64,000 nt of DNA, from the NCBI GenBank assembly GCA_019843655.1, contig JACDQD010000102.1, forward strand, positions 443,501 to 507,500, in the 5' to 3' direction. The notes under the pieces are model-generated. The model searched no databases, was not told where the DNA came from, and worked only from the letters and a program-made list of their open reading frames with translations. Below, in pieces: positions 49,070-61,850 of this stretch; position 1 is the first letter of the stretch, and each line of letters opens with the position of its first letter. The translations under genes were made by a program, and so were the position numbers. This DNA is from Lethocerus indicus (lineage: Eukaryota > Arthropoda > Insecta > Hemiptera > Belostomatidae).

Positions 49070-51829
49070 TTAAAATTTATTCGTATCAGTGTTGTGTGTT
49101 TAATGTCCGTTATTGTATTATAATTTGTATTTGTATGAGGTAATCACTATGTTATCAGTATAGCCAGTAATTGTCACACCGCGTTTGCTCTCGCAACTGT
49201 ATTCAGAATTGTTCGTATTGACTATCCCCATCCTTTATTCACCACTGTTTTTCCAGTCTCCTCCTTGCGTTTGGGTTTTTCGGTAAAAAGCGCCCGATGA
49301 AAACGCCGGTGTATAACTCTGCGAATGTTTATTCGCTCAGTCCAAGTCGAGGTTTGGAAACCCCCGTACGTCCCTTGTATTTACACGGAGTGAAAACAAG
49401 CTGTAATTGAATATGAATTTTCCCTTGTACCGAACATAAATCAGTTGTTCGGTCGCTAGCCAGAAAGTAGGGGAAAAACAATCTGAACTTTACGCCCGGT
49501 GGGGGGACGAGGGTTTAGTTCAATAATTCACCCCTTTTATGACGTCGGTTCTTTTAGAATTTCCAATATAATCGGACGTCATATTTTTCAAAAAATGACC
49601 CGCAGTTACCGGTTTCGGTGTAACACAATCGAACATAACATTGTACGATTGCCGGGATAACTGGGCGCATTCTGTTCGCAAAACGTTTAACGCAAATTAG
49701 CCGAAACAATAAATGAAATAGCTGTAAACTAAATCTACCACTTATATTGTTTTTTTTGTAATTAAGCTCCTTAGCGGAGCAGAGTAGCGGTGGTACGTTA
49801 ATTCGTACCGTTTATATCGGACATTGGAAATATGATTTATTTGAGAAATAATTTTTTATATGTTTCCCGTTTGTTTGGTGGACCATTGAGTATCTTGGTT
49901 ATTCTGTTTTATTTGAAGCGGGTATATTTTTGTCCGTACACGTACCGATGGGCCGACACTTATTCGTGTTTCAATATATTTTCCGTACGCGGAATTTTTT
50001 TTGGTTCTAACCAAGTTCAGTTTTCCCGCTGCTCTCGCACACTGCCAGCTTTGGAAGACCTGTCACGCAGCCGCCTTCTTTTTTGTGCCTCAAATATGAA
50101 TATTTCCCCCCCCCTTCCTCCACCCCCCACTGGTTTCAAGACAAAACCGAGCGCGGAAAACAGGCAGGAAAAATACTCGTAACTTTGCGGCAGGCCGACT
50201 CCCCCAAACCCCCTCAACACTGTTTTTGCCCCGCCCAGATTTACGATCCCGGCTCGGGCTTTTCGTCAGTTTTTCAGCCGGGGGAGCGACAAACAAAACT
50301 CGGCGCGGAAACAAATGATACGGCCGCTCGTAAACGCCCGAAGAAATGAAACTTAAAATATGGAATTACGCCCTTCCCTTTTATTTCCGTCCGACAATAC
50401 GTTTCCGCCCGGAGGCGTTCTGGTCCGAAATTGTCTCAATCCAAAAACCGGAGTCGGGATCTCTCGAAATAAAACCGGTCATTTAAAGGGGCGCTTATAA
50501 CAGACGGTTAATTAGATTCTTTCGGTCCACCTGTCCAATTTATCATTAAGACAGTTTTTCGTGGTGAAGGTTTCAAACGAACAGATCTCAAAGAAACTGC
50601 ACGATTTCTGAGGATTATTAGTTAGAAACTGGTAGTCGAGGTCCTCATTTGTATCGTTCGCCTGAAAATTAAAATGGATATAATTTGACAGACTCGATCA
50701 TTTCCGAGTATTTAGCAGGCCAGAAATAATCCTACGATTTTAATTATATAAGTATATATTATATAGTATTTTACAGAAAAATCTCGTCTGTTTGCAATGC
50801 CGTGACTACATAACGGATTGTACAGCCCTCAGCCTAGTCCTGTAGGATTTTTCCAGAAGCGGATTCCTATTCTATTCTCCGGTCCACTAATTAGACGTCG
50901 GATAATTGTGTAAAGTGCATAAAGAGAGCCCCGAGCTCAGCGGCTCCCAGAGGACGCCATTATACCGCGGCTTGTGTAAATGATGCAGCCAATTAGGCGT
51001 GGTCTGGTTGGAGAGGCCCCAAATAAACCGGAACTCGCCCTCGTAATGAGAGAAAAAATACATCATTTTCCAAGACCCCCGCAATACCTGTCCCTATATT
51101 TCAGCTAAATAACCGTATAGATGTCTAAATGTTAAACCTGATACTTAACATTAAACTTAAATAGGCCCGTATGTTCGAGAATATGGAACTGAAGAAAAAA
51201 CGGTTCTTGAATGGAGTACACAAAACCTTCCTTGAGACATCTAAATTAAACTATCTGTTAATTTTTAAACGTAATTATCAAAATTTCTGCTGTTTAAAAA
51301 CAAAAATATAATGATCTACGTCGGAAGGAAACGCCTGCTTCGGACCCGCTGGTGAAATTTCGTATTCACGAAACTTAATGAATTCGGTCTATTGAATTTA
51401 ATAAGAGGGCAGAAAATACAACATTTTCAAGGTGGTAAAAACGGCAACTCTGAATAGCGACCGTTTTTTATTAGGAAGCCTTATTCCATAATTTGTATAT
51501 TTCGGTTAGTAAAGTTAACTCAGTTGTGCGTTTTATAGTGTTACTGTGTACATACATGACTGACAATATCATATGTATTCAAATGTCGTCGGTGGCGTCA
51601 AGACTGCACGAGTATTGTCATAGACAATGACTCCTGAGTTGAATATCCTTTGGTTTGAAATAAATCGAAACTATTTAATATAATCAAATCGATCTAAAAC
51701 GAACTATAGAATTTAACCGACGTTTGCTCTAATGTCGAGGACGATTTAATATAATATCTGAGGGGTCGAAGATCATGTATGTAAGAAACAGTCGTGTACA
51801 GGCATACATAGTCAGCTCGGTGGGTATAT
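49070..51829. other. Mixed non-coding DNA
   Basis: GC-rich at 50030-50480 with overlapping frames of 67-116 codons, no motif recognised; AT-rich elsewhere. No exon partner for the 49.0 kb site was found by eye. Confidence 0.5.
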
Positions 51830-52489
51830 TTAAGGGGCGGTGGAGCTACGATGCACCTGGTCTGAATGGCCCCCCAGGGCGGAGCTCCCCCTCCCCCCTC
51901 TCTTTCTATGCAAAACTGACAAAACACGTATAAGGGTCACTCTCCCATTCAGGGGCGAAGCTCCCAACCCACCCTTCGGCCTTCCCCCCTCTGCCAAATA
52001 GGGGCGGGGGCCATTCAATATTTCTGTGGTGGTGGGGAGCGCTGGATGGAAGGGGGCCTCGTACGGCCTACGCTATCTCCAGAGCCGGGGTCTATTGCCT
52101 CTTTTCTATCTCTCTCCCTCAGTGCTCTCTTCCATATCGCTGTCTCTTTTCCGCGCACAATGTAATCCCGGGCGGGGGAGGGGGACGGTTGAGCGAGCGG
52201 CCTGGGCCTAGCGCTGAAAATTTAATAGATAAGCGGGACGACGTCGGCGTCTCGGCTTCACCCTTCTCCCCCCTATCCCCATCCCCATCCCCGCCCTACG
52301 TTCGAATATTCAATAAAGAGTGTATTTGTTTTTCCTTTTTCCCTTACGTCTTCCCTCCACTTTGGGGAATAGAAGGGAAGGGCGGAGGAGAGGTCTCGGT
52401 CACAGTTCAGCGTACGGAATGGTTTCCCTTGTTTGATAAACACATTATATCAGTTGCGACTGTTTCCATCCTCTCTACATAGTTTGTCT
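51830..52489. other. GC-rich block
   Basis: Frames of 61-97 codons overlap on both strands and are Pro/Ser/Gly-rich. C-rich runs lie at 51883-51900 and 52268-52296. No gene recognised. Confidence 0.5.
52268..52296 (-). other. G-quadruplex motif with CCCCAT repeats
   Basis: C runs of 6, 4, 4, 4 and 3 with loops TAT, AT, AT and G. On the minus strand this gives five G tracts at near-regular spacing. Confidence 0.7.
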
Positions 52490-53499
52490 TCTCGTCTGTA
52501 GCATTCAATTAGCATCACAGTTAGGTACTTAAGTATGGGTAGAACCCTCCATGAATAGATTAACCACTCTGTAAGTTCCTTGGAAGTGCAATGTTGTTCA
52601 GAGTCTGTTAGCTACCGGCGAGATTGGACATTACTAGAGTTAGTTTACAGCCTATAAATATCCCCGATAGGAACCGATTACACAATCATATTTTATTGAA
52701 TATTTAAGATGTCTATTTATTCAATAACTTCGATTGAAATATGGCTACTTATGATTGTGTCGGTTGGCTCTGTTCGTGGGATGTTGAGACGCCGATAAAA
52801 TTCCTCGGGGCATCGGACGTCTGAAGATTAATCGAGGCCTGTACATAATCGGCCACCGGCCCACGTCCGGAGTATTCTGTGAGCCGCCTCTGGAATGCCG
52901 ACATGGGCGACATTTTAGCGTTGTTAGCGGTGAGGGAGAACTGTCCATTTTTCTAAATCCGTGGAAGAACGGCCGGATATTTGTTCTACTGGCCGGCGTC
53001 AAATCCCCCCAGTTTAACGGCCTAAGTCCGTTCCCGTGTCCGTCTATTTCGGAACGTGTCGGCGCATTTGAAGCGACCCATCGTACTCTCAGGAAATGTC
53101 CTTTGATTTTTACGGCGCCGAAAATACTCGGTCGATGAAATTCGACGCAGAAATAAAACCATATAATCATATCAGCTTTCTGGGTCCTCTTTGCATTTCC
53201 ACGTCTTATTGGCGTCTTCCTCTTTACTTTCTAATAGTTTATAACAATTTATATTATAAAAATAATAAAATAACAGCATTTACTTTAAACATTATTTGTG
53301 CGATCTTCTCTTACCACTCGCCTATTTGATCTAAGGTAGATCCGTTTCGGGTCGACGCTGCCGTCAATTCTATTCTGTTAGTAATACAGTGTAGCACTTA
53401 GCCTTGTTAAACACACCCAGGAGTGTTATATGGCCGCATTTTTATTAGCCTCTTGATTAGAATTTAGTTCTAGGACGGAGCAATTGAATTGGGAACTCC
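52490..53499. other. Mixed non-coding DNA
   Basis: A 141-codon minus-strand frame (52745-53170) has no recognised domain; it is Arg/Pro-rich and lies in a CpG-rich patch. AT-rich elsewhere. Confidence 0.5.
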
Positions 53500-54075
53500 C
53501 GGTTAGACTCCTGGGAGGTGGATCGAATATTCAAAATAAACGCTAGTTATAGTGAAGGATTGCATTATACCAGACAGTTGAAGAAAGGCAGTTCGGAATC
53601 TGAGTGTGGGACAAGCCAGTCGATTGTTCGGTCGCGATATGAGCTGATGTGGGTTGAGGGAGAGTTGAAGCATTATTTGTCGCCGTTTCTCTCAGTGCGG
53701 GCTGTGCCTCTAATTCCAGAATTCTCTTCTCGCGGAGGTAGTCCCCCACAGTCTCCTTATCCTCCGGGTTATTCCGGGTTTTTGCCCTGGCGCCCCCGTG
53801 GGATCTTCGCCCCCCCCCCCCCCCCGTCTTTCTCGTCGCCTCACACTCTCGCCGTCTCTCTCCCGCTCTTAGGAAGGCGCACGGCCCTGTTTGACTACGC
53901 TCCGGGCAAACAGAACTCTGCGACCTCCCAGCGCAAATATTATTTCAGAGTCTATACCACCTGTGTTTATTTCTTGGAGCTCGAGGAGGAGGAGACGCGC
54001 CAGCGTAGGAGCGGCTGTGGGGGAGCGCCCCGGCAGTTTGAAGAAAAAATAAAACTGTATTCAGCCTATTAACTT
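53500..54075. other. GC-rich block with 184-codon open frame
   Basis: The plus-strand frame at 53518-54072 is the second longest in the window. Its middle is Pro/Ser-rich and crosses a C16 run, which would make any such frame unstable. No domain, signal peptide or splice context recognised; treated as non-coding. Confidence 0.45.
53810..53825 (+). repeat. C16 homopolymer
   Basis: Sixteen consecutive Cs. The length is likely to be a sequencing-sensitive estimate. Confidence 0.9.
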
Positions 54076-57000
54076 GTGTTCTCTCGTGTTCCTGGAGGGT
54101 TGTAATGCGGTTAGGAACTGAGCGCGTCCAACGTTGCCCTCTTGTCTCCCCAGGGGCGGTGCTTGACTGATTCAAACGACTGATTTCTCCACAACTCCCG
54201 CGTTAACAAATTCTATTTATTTGTAATAATCGTTATATATTTACTGTATAATACCTTATATGTATTATTATTTGTGGATATAACTGTCGGTTAACTAATA
54301 TAATTTTCAAAATTCATCGAAATTACATAAATTTATGAAATGTTTTGCGTTGAGATCCTCAATTTTAATTGTATATAATTAATTAATCGGCGTACGGTGT
54401 AACCTGTAATTGTTCTGCGATTTGGGGCGTGGATTACTTCACGCCCGTACTCGCAACAGATGATCCCCGATCGTCGTTAGAATAATGAGTCGGCCCTCGG
54501 AATAATTGTTCAATTAGGGTGGGCGGCTCTACCGAGAATTTAAACCGGGAATTGATAGCCGTGGGTGGAAGGGGGTAAGTGGGAGGCGCGTGGAGTTAGG
54601 TTCATTCGGAGGTTACGCGAACGCTGGAGTTTTTAATAAAATTCAATCGCGAGTTACGCCCCCGGCAGAATGTAAATTTGATATCGTCCGCGGTCATGGG
54701 GGAGGAGCGGTGCTTGAATAATTACCCGGCGTCCAAAACGGTCCGACCGAAATCATTTTCCATCCCCCGCCCGGGGCCCCTCCATCCAAACCGAAAATGC
54801 GAGTCATTCGATTTGGCCCCGGACCCGACCTCCAAATCAGATTAGTTAGACTGCGGCTTCAATTTTTTTCGATTTTTTTTCTGTGGGCGGGGGCCACCGA
54901 TAATTGTCCGATTGGCGCCTTCGCCGAACCTCCACGAATATTTTTAAGAACTGATCTACACGCCGGAAATATTAACGGTACAAATGTTGTACATTTCTTA
55001 TAACCGTTTGCAAATCACAGTGCGAAGAATATAAACGTCTATAGTGTCCATTTTATTTCTGTTCGACTGTTCTTATTAATCAGGATAGTCGGTGAACATT
55101 CAGAGATTAAAGACAAATATGGTCTTCGTCAGTGTTTCAAATAATAATACCTTTTAAGCCCCCTCCCCTGAAATTATACATAAAGTCAGATTATATCAGA
55201 TCGCATAGGAAAATAACTTAAACCATTCCTCCTTATATACGATTCATTTTATGTATGCTTCATAATACGGTATGGGGGAATTTCGGTATTCTCCAGCGTT
55301 GCCGGCCTCCGATCGAGGAATGTTCTACACGATTTAGAGTCACGGAAAATGCAATATCTCCGGATATTGTGCATCCAAAATCTCAAGCATGCCCCAACGT
55401 TCCGCCGTCATCTCTGTGTATTAGGCAATACTATGGCATTCACCATTTGGGATAGGATCGGCATATTCCCAGCATTCTGTGCCTCGACCAGTCACGGTTC
55501 TCCCCAAGTGTTCTCATTAATGCGTTTCTCTCCGTAAGAGAAATATATCTCGGCGATATAGTCCTTAAATATTTCAGTGGTTTAAATTTTAAGAGTCGAA
55601 GCTTCTCAGGCCCTGTAGCGATGCCCAAAACGCATAGAAGAAAATTACTTCTTCCTCTTTTCACTTTATTTAATATTTACATAAATTGGCCCCTATCAGC
55701 GGACAACTCGGTTCATTATTACCCCGTCGAGTGGAATCGGACGAAAAAAGAGGCGGCAAAATTTAATACAATGTTCATTTCGTGAAATTCTCGAAATATT
55801 AGGGGGAGACCGAGGAGGCAATGAGAAGTAATTTAAAAAGAAATTGCGAGGCTCTAATGGCTACCATTTTGTTTCCCCGAATTGCTTGCTACGACCCCTT
55901 GTCCGCTCTCCCTTTCTTTTCCATTCAACGATATTCCGAACCGAGGGGAAGGACCGGGCCCGGCTCGTAATTGTAAATGATTTTTTTTTTACTTGCGATG
56001 GATAGTCTTCGGTTCTTTGTGCCTTGACCCCACTTCCCCTTTGCCAATCTGATTCTTCCACTCGATGTATCACCTGGCCATATCGCTTTGGAATAGTTCC
56101 GAAGCAGTATTTGCTCAACAAACCGTTATTACTAAAAGGAGAGCTTTTGCGGGGATTGAATTAAAAAATAATAATCCAGTTGAAAATTATAATTTATGAT
56201 ATTTGTGTTGATCTCTGAGAATTTGTGGAACTCCACTCTTGAGAGTCAAATGTGCTTTTGTACCTCTAAGAATCAAGTAATAATCAGCAAGACTACGCGC
56301 TATATATATGATTAACTGCATCATTAATACTTAAAAATAGATAATAATATGTGTTATGTAGAAGATAGATTATTGCACTCTGTCATACGTATACACATAC
56401 TGGTAAATTATTATGAAGGCGTACATTAAACATCCATTCCATAAAATGCCATAAATATAGGGGATATTATGATTGGAAATTTTAATGTTATGAATTCTCA
56501 TCGAAAAAGTATCATCTTCCAGTCGAATTTAGACTGAAATTGAGAACTAATGCTCTCAGTGCTGGTGGTGGTAGCCTCGGCATGACGGTATATGGGGTTT
56601 GATAATGAAGGCCAGGCTTCAATCCGATCATCCCCTCTTAGAAACCGGCAGATAATAGTCACTCTGTAAATCGTTACCCTTTGTGTGTTGGTGGTGGGGA
56701 AGGGTGTGTTTTGGGCGTAAATTTCCAACCCCGTTCATAAAATTGAAAAAAAGGCCTAGGAAGCGCGAACCGAACTAGCGGGGCCCCCTTGGGCTCGATA
56801 CAGAGCGGGGTCGGGTTTCGGCCCGCGGGGAAATGGTATGGAATTATTTAAATTATACATCGGAGCCGAGTCCCTTGGCGGATTCATTTGTGTACCTGTA
56901 ATCAGCGGGGTCACGATAACTGTCGACAGTAACGTTATACCCAAGTCCTCTCCTACCTACCTTCGGTCGATCCCCGAACGCTGATAGAGCCGGGTTCAAG

Positions 57001-57827
57001 GAGTTGTCGCGTTCCCTCGCCCAACCGTCATTCTGTCAATAGTCGGATTTTTCGACTCTTTAATCAGAGCCGAGACTATTACTGTAATGGTTTGATTGCG
57101 GCCTACATTGCCTAGAACGATTTGTAAGTTATTTTTCGACAATTCTAGAGGGAAAAGAAATATCGAACCGAAATCGAGTATTTAGGCCTCAAAGCCCGTT
57201 TCAGTATATATAATATTAATTCGAATCCAAAGCTCTGAATCTAATCAACTGTTATTGTTTTTGTTTAATTATTGGTCGCAACTATATTCCGTTAATAAGC
57301 CGTCGACGTGTACACGGATGGAATTCAATCACGATCATTCAGCGGCCTGGGGTGGCACCCGGTAGTGGTGCTCTATTCATAAGGAATACTAATAGTGTTT
57401 GCGCTTGTAGTTGTGCTCCGCTTAACTGAGAGCAAGCTGGGAATCGGCCGCAAACTATCGGGTTAACAAGCGCCAGACGTGTAATCCAATTTGCCACTAC
57501 CATTGCCAGAAACTTTCGGCTACCGCGTCCATATTGGAATTACTAAGTGAACTGTAAAAGAAATAACGGATTAGAAATGAAAAAATACTTTCAATTAATG
57601 CAATCGGTTAAAGAGAAACGCTGCAGAAATTAAATGTAGATTGGGTGGACTTGCGAATTCGAGGTGATATATTTGAGTGGATGTTATATAAATCCAGAGC
57701 ACTCGTAGAGACTTTTCGATTTATTTACCTTTCCCACTATAAAGTTACTCTAGTACTAAGGGAAATTCAGTAATACTTACTGAAGTATTCGGATCTAGTA
57801 AGTTATATCCGCTAATCGCTTCCGAAC
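54076..57827. other. Long mixed non-coding stretch
   Basis: GC-rich at 54420-54900 and 56750-56900, AT-rich elsewhere. Frames up to 86 codons unrecognised. AATACTT-ACTG-AAGTATT at 57772-57789 is a perfect 7-bp stem-loop. Confidence 0.5.
56919..56930. repeat. 12-bp perfect palindrome
   Basis: ACTGTCGACAGT, self-complementary without a spacer. Possible dimeric binding site; chance also plausible. Confidence 0.5.
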
Positions 57828-57974
57828 GGGCTCTATATAGGAGATAAAAGCCATTCCGTATATTATAGGCGTCGGAATAGCTTTTTTCCAGAGCGGTCCC
57901 CCGGGGCTATATATTAGGGCGTGGAAACCATTCCGAAAGATACACGTACGCTACATATTCGGCGTCGCATATCG
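57828..57974 (+). repeat. Local tandem duplication with hairpin
   Basis: Two diverged units: GGGCTCTATATAGG...CCATTCCG...GGCGTCGGAATAG (57828-57880) and GGGGCTATATATTAGGG...CCATTCCG...GGCGTCGCATATCG (57903-57974). CCATTCCG recurs at a 77-base period and GGCGTCG at 93. Unit one folds: AAAAGCCATTCCG (57846-57858) pairs with CGGAATAGCTTTT (57873-57885), 12 of 13 positions, across a 14-base loop. Unit two has lost this pairing. Confidence 0.5.
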
Positions 57975-60659
57975 ACAATGGGCCGAAGTCGATGTTAACA
58001 TAAGAAAACCTCTCGCGAACTCTCTCGATAAACGTTGTCATGGCGGAGATTCGTTACCCCCGGCCGCCAGAGATTTGGGGCTCGGGAGGTGGATCGTTTT
58101 AAATAGATCCGAGGACGGGGGCAATTTGAAAGTAAGATTGTTACCTTATGCGGGCTAACGACCCGAAAGCGGGCCGGAGCGGTTGAAAAGGAAATTCGGA
58201 AATATTTATGGAGAGGCGGAGCCCTACAACTCACTACCTATGTTATTCATAATTCCTTATTCAAATGCTTCTTACCACTTGACCCCCCTTTGGCGGGAGG
58301 GGAGGGGGGATTCCTATTCACGGTCGGCTGTTATGAGAATAAATATCCAACGCTTCTCTCTGGGAGCGAGATCCGAAAAGAGATTCGCTACCGGCGTTAA
58401 ATTGAATATTCTGTCGTGGCCCTCTCGAGGATACGGCGCCGGCACTATCCCGGCCCCTTAAATGATCCGTCACGAATTGGCGCCCTATAAATCATCCGTT
58501 CCCATGCCACCGATATTCGGTAATCGGCCGGCGACCTCTTTTGAGTACCAGCGGGGAGTTACGATTGAGTAATCAAAAATTACAGTAGTACTCGCATAAT
58601 TCGTGCAGTATCACGACGATGGGAAATCAAAATGTCGGTACATCTGAGCGCCGCCCTAAGAATTCATTTAATTAACGGTCGCCTCTCCCCCCCCCCATGC
58701 CAATTTTCCAACCTCAGATATTTCGCCGTCATCAATATTCATATTTAAAAATTTTTTCAAAGCACCGAGCGTTATGAATAATTGACTATTTTTGTCTGAG
58801 CAATTTAAATATCTGAATCATTTAAGTGGGCCGGCCGGTTTCGGAGGCGGAAAGAAACGAAATATTGGATTAAATTAATTTCGTTAAATGAAAGCCGGCA
58901 CGGGGTGCAAATAAACCCGCGGGATGTTTGTAATAAAGCCGTTCAGTTTTCACGTCGGTAAGGAACATTACTGATGAAACTGACGCATTTAAACGAAAGG
59001 GAAACCGGGGTATGTTAATTGGAAATAATTACACCGAGAAAATATTGGGGGTAAGGTTCTGTTTCATTATTTTTATTCGTAACCTTAATTGGCCGTAAAA
59101 TTATTAGCCTTTATCTAGCCGTATTTAATGAGACCACTCCGGAGAATTTCTTTTTCTTAATTGGCAATTAAAACATAATTAACCGATTCCCCCAATGTAC
59201 GCTGTTTTTTTTCTGTAATTCCTGTGTACAAATCTCGAGAGTACCATCGTAATTGTTTACCCGAGTGTAGCTTACATACGGGTCGGATTTTTTAAGGGGC
59301 CATAAATACCCGAAATCAGTTTGGCAAAATAGAGTTTGTCACGTTAATTAATTCTGTGAAATGTAACAGCGCACTTGGGACAACTGGACCCATATCGACT
59401 GGTTTGAAATAATTACAAGAAGGGTGTTCGTTGAAAATCTTTTTCTTTAATTGCGCGGTTTGTGGGACTAAACCGCGGTTGTATTTTATTAGGCCTTCAT
59501 CGGGGGCGTTTTATGTGCCCGCCGGCAAGAGTTCGATTTCTTTTGCGGGCAGTAAGGCTCCTAATGAAAAGGTAATTAAACGGGTGGAAAATGGCCGGAA
59601 GAGCAATCCGCGATCGATGACTGTTGTTAGGGGGTGGTGGGGGTGGCTATTCCTCTTTCTACACTGCCTTTTCTCCAGTGCCCTCGGTAGGTACGTGTCT
59701 TTTCACTTGGCCGAGTTCCATGCCGGCTCCTCCACATTTGCTCGTGTCATAAGTTTTTATTGCTCCTCCCCCGCCCCCACACCGCCTCCAACCCGACCGC
59801 TCTTTCCGCATCCAGTTTTTATGACTGTTTTGAACGTTGAGAGCAAAGAATAGTGTAAGGGGTGGTAGAGGAGACAATAGCATTAGAATTGAATGCGGCC
59901 GAGGAGGCGGACTGCCTTTACCGGAGATTACTGCTTCCATAATGAATGAAAGGGAGAGAGATAGCGGTTCGCGGATAATCTGTCCGGTGAGTGGGCCCGT
60001 TCGTTATGCCCGAATAAATGTCGCCCGGGGTTATTTTTTCCTTTAGGGAAAAACTTGGTCCACGAAATAACGCCGGTGTTCCTCTTTGTATGGATTTATT
60101 TATAATGCTATATCTGGGCATAAAAAAAGGAAACTCCTACTAGCTAATCCGAATGATTTATGAGCGAGTCGCTCCGGATTCACTCTGGCTCTCGGACTGT
60201 GATTTCTTTTTTATGTATAAGGGCATAAAGAACAATGCGGAAAGCTATTAGTTACTATGTTGATTTCCATATATCCTTATAAATGGTTATTATAAACATT
60301 AAAATATTATGTAGGGGGATGTGGCCATCTTTCATTACACATTCCTTTTCAATTAAATGAGCCGTGATGGTATTTAGAGCATCGAAATATTCAACCGATT
60401 GGACGTGTTTATGCTCCCAAACTAGTCATCATTAAGCACCTAATGAAGGTCCGTACATGACAAATATGACTGATTTATTTGAATAATAATTTAATAAAGA
60501 ATGCGTTAATCGTTAATATTTGTAGGCGGCAAGTAGTACGATGACATAATAATTGAATTTATCCTTCAAATTCTGGGGGGTCGTACGGTGTTTGTGCGTC
60601 CCAAACTTAACGACTGAAGGACTTTTAGGATTGCAAGAACAAACGCAATTACGGGGGGA
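57975..60659. other. Mixed non-coding DNA
   Basis: GC-rich at 58020-58480 and 59470-59800, AT-rich elsewhere. A 140-codon frame (59431-59853) is unrecognised. TATGACTGATTTATTTG at about 60465-60481 matches the layout of a MEIS-PBX-HOX composite site. Confidence 0.5.
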
Positions 60660-61850
60660 CATTAGTCTCTGCTAAGTGTGCGGAGGCAGGATTGCGCCCC
60701 CGCCCCTGCCACCTTCTCCCGCCGAGATATATAGCCGGGGGCGGTACCAAAACGTTAACACTAATCAAATTATCAATAATGTATTGTCGGCGCTCTCCCC
60801 TCCACGCAGAGTTCGGGAAACCGGTAAAAGCGGGCACTAATTACGTTATTATTCCCCCATCGGACTGGGCGGTGATTTCTGCCTCCGCTCTCTGGCCCAC
60901 CCTTACGTCGTCGGCCTTCTCCCGTCCACGTTCTTCAAACTATGATCTCCTGACTCGAAGAAAAACAGCCTTAATGAGCGACAGATCAACGTTTGTTTAA
61001 TGCCTCGGGTAATTTGATTCGAGTAACACTTCTTCGGGGACGCTTCAGTTCGATGGAAATCAGTTGTTCCTTGTATTCGCGATATTGTACCCACTTTCTC
61101 GCTCTCCACCAACGACAATGTAAATATAACATTGAAACTTGGGATTTTTCGTACCCGATTACTACATTAGTGCTTTAGACCAGGGGAGGACAATATCGAT
61201 CTCTGGAGTTTAAACTTTGTTCTCGGAATATTGTGATCACAACTCCTGTAAGCGTTCGGAACTGTTAGGCGGAATAGGGAGCGCGCGTGCCGCCAGTTCT
61301 GTCGTGAAAACAAGTCTAGAATTACGATCCGAGGAGTGGAAACAAATTAGAACGGAGAATGCCAACTACGGGAGTTAGGTACTGTCGGAGTTGGGGTTAT
61401 AAGGGGGCTACCCTAAGCCCCTGGAAAAAATATCGGTGAAGGGACAGGGGGGGCGCCTTTGTGCCGCGGGGCACCCGTCCAAAAAAACTCAATTTCTTAT
61501 TGAGCGCCACGTAAAGGGGCCCCCCGAATTCATGGTTCCGCAGGGGAAATAGCGGGCAGGGGGGAGGTGAAGCCCTCCCGGTTGAAAGGAACCCCCGCTA
61601 AGCTGTATCACCTGTCTCGTGACTAATGCTCCCCCCTCCAGTCACTGCTACTCTACTCGCCTTCGCAATAGTTAGCTGGGAGAGTGGGGCTCTGCGCGAA
61701 AATAATCAGATCCGGCTTGCCCCCCTACCACCCCCCCACAGGGTAGTGGGCGGAAGCGTCGTTTTACACAATGTAGTTAGCGATATATATCCGCCCAACC
61801 TGAGCCCCGACTACTCCAACCACCCCCGGACCTGGTGATTTGCCAAGTGA
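60660..61850. other. GC-rich block
   Basis: CpG-rich 60680-60910 and GC-rich 61370-61830 with several G and C runs. ATATATAGCC at 60727-60736 is the reverse complement of the GGCTATATAT seen near 22642 and 57905. Frames of 61-102 codons unrecognised. Confidence 0.5.

Noticed and set aside
53518..54072. 184-codon open frame
   Set aside because: Depends on a C16 run and Pro/Ser-rich translation of CT-rich DNA; no domain or splice context.
59925..59995. 60-base open segment before GTGAGT at about 59989
   Set aside because: The acceptor ends CCGGAG with almost no pyrimidine tract; it lies inside an arbitrary open frame.
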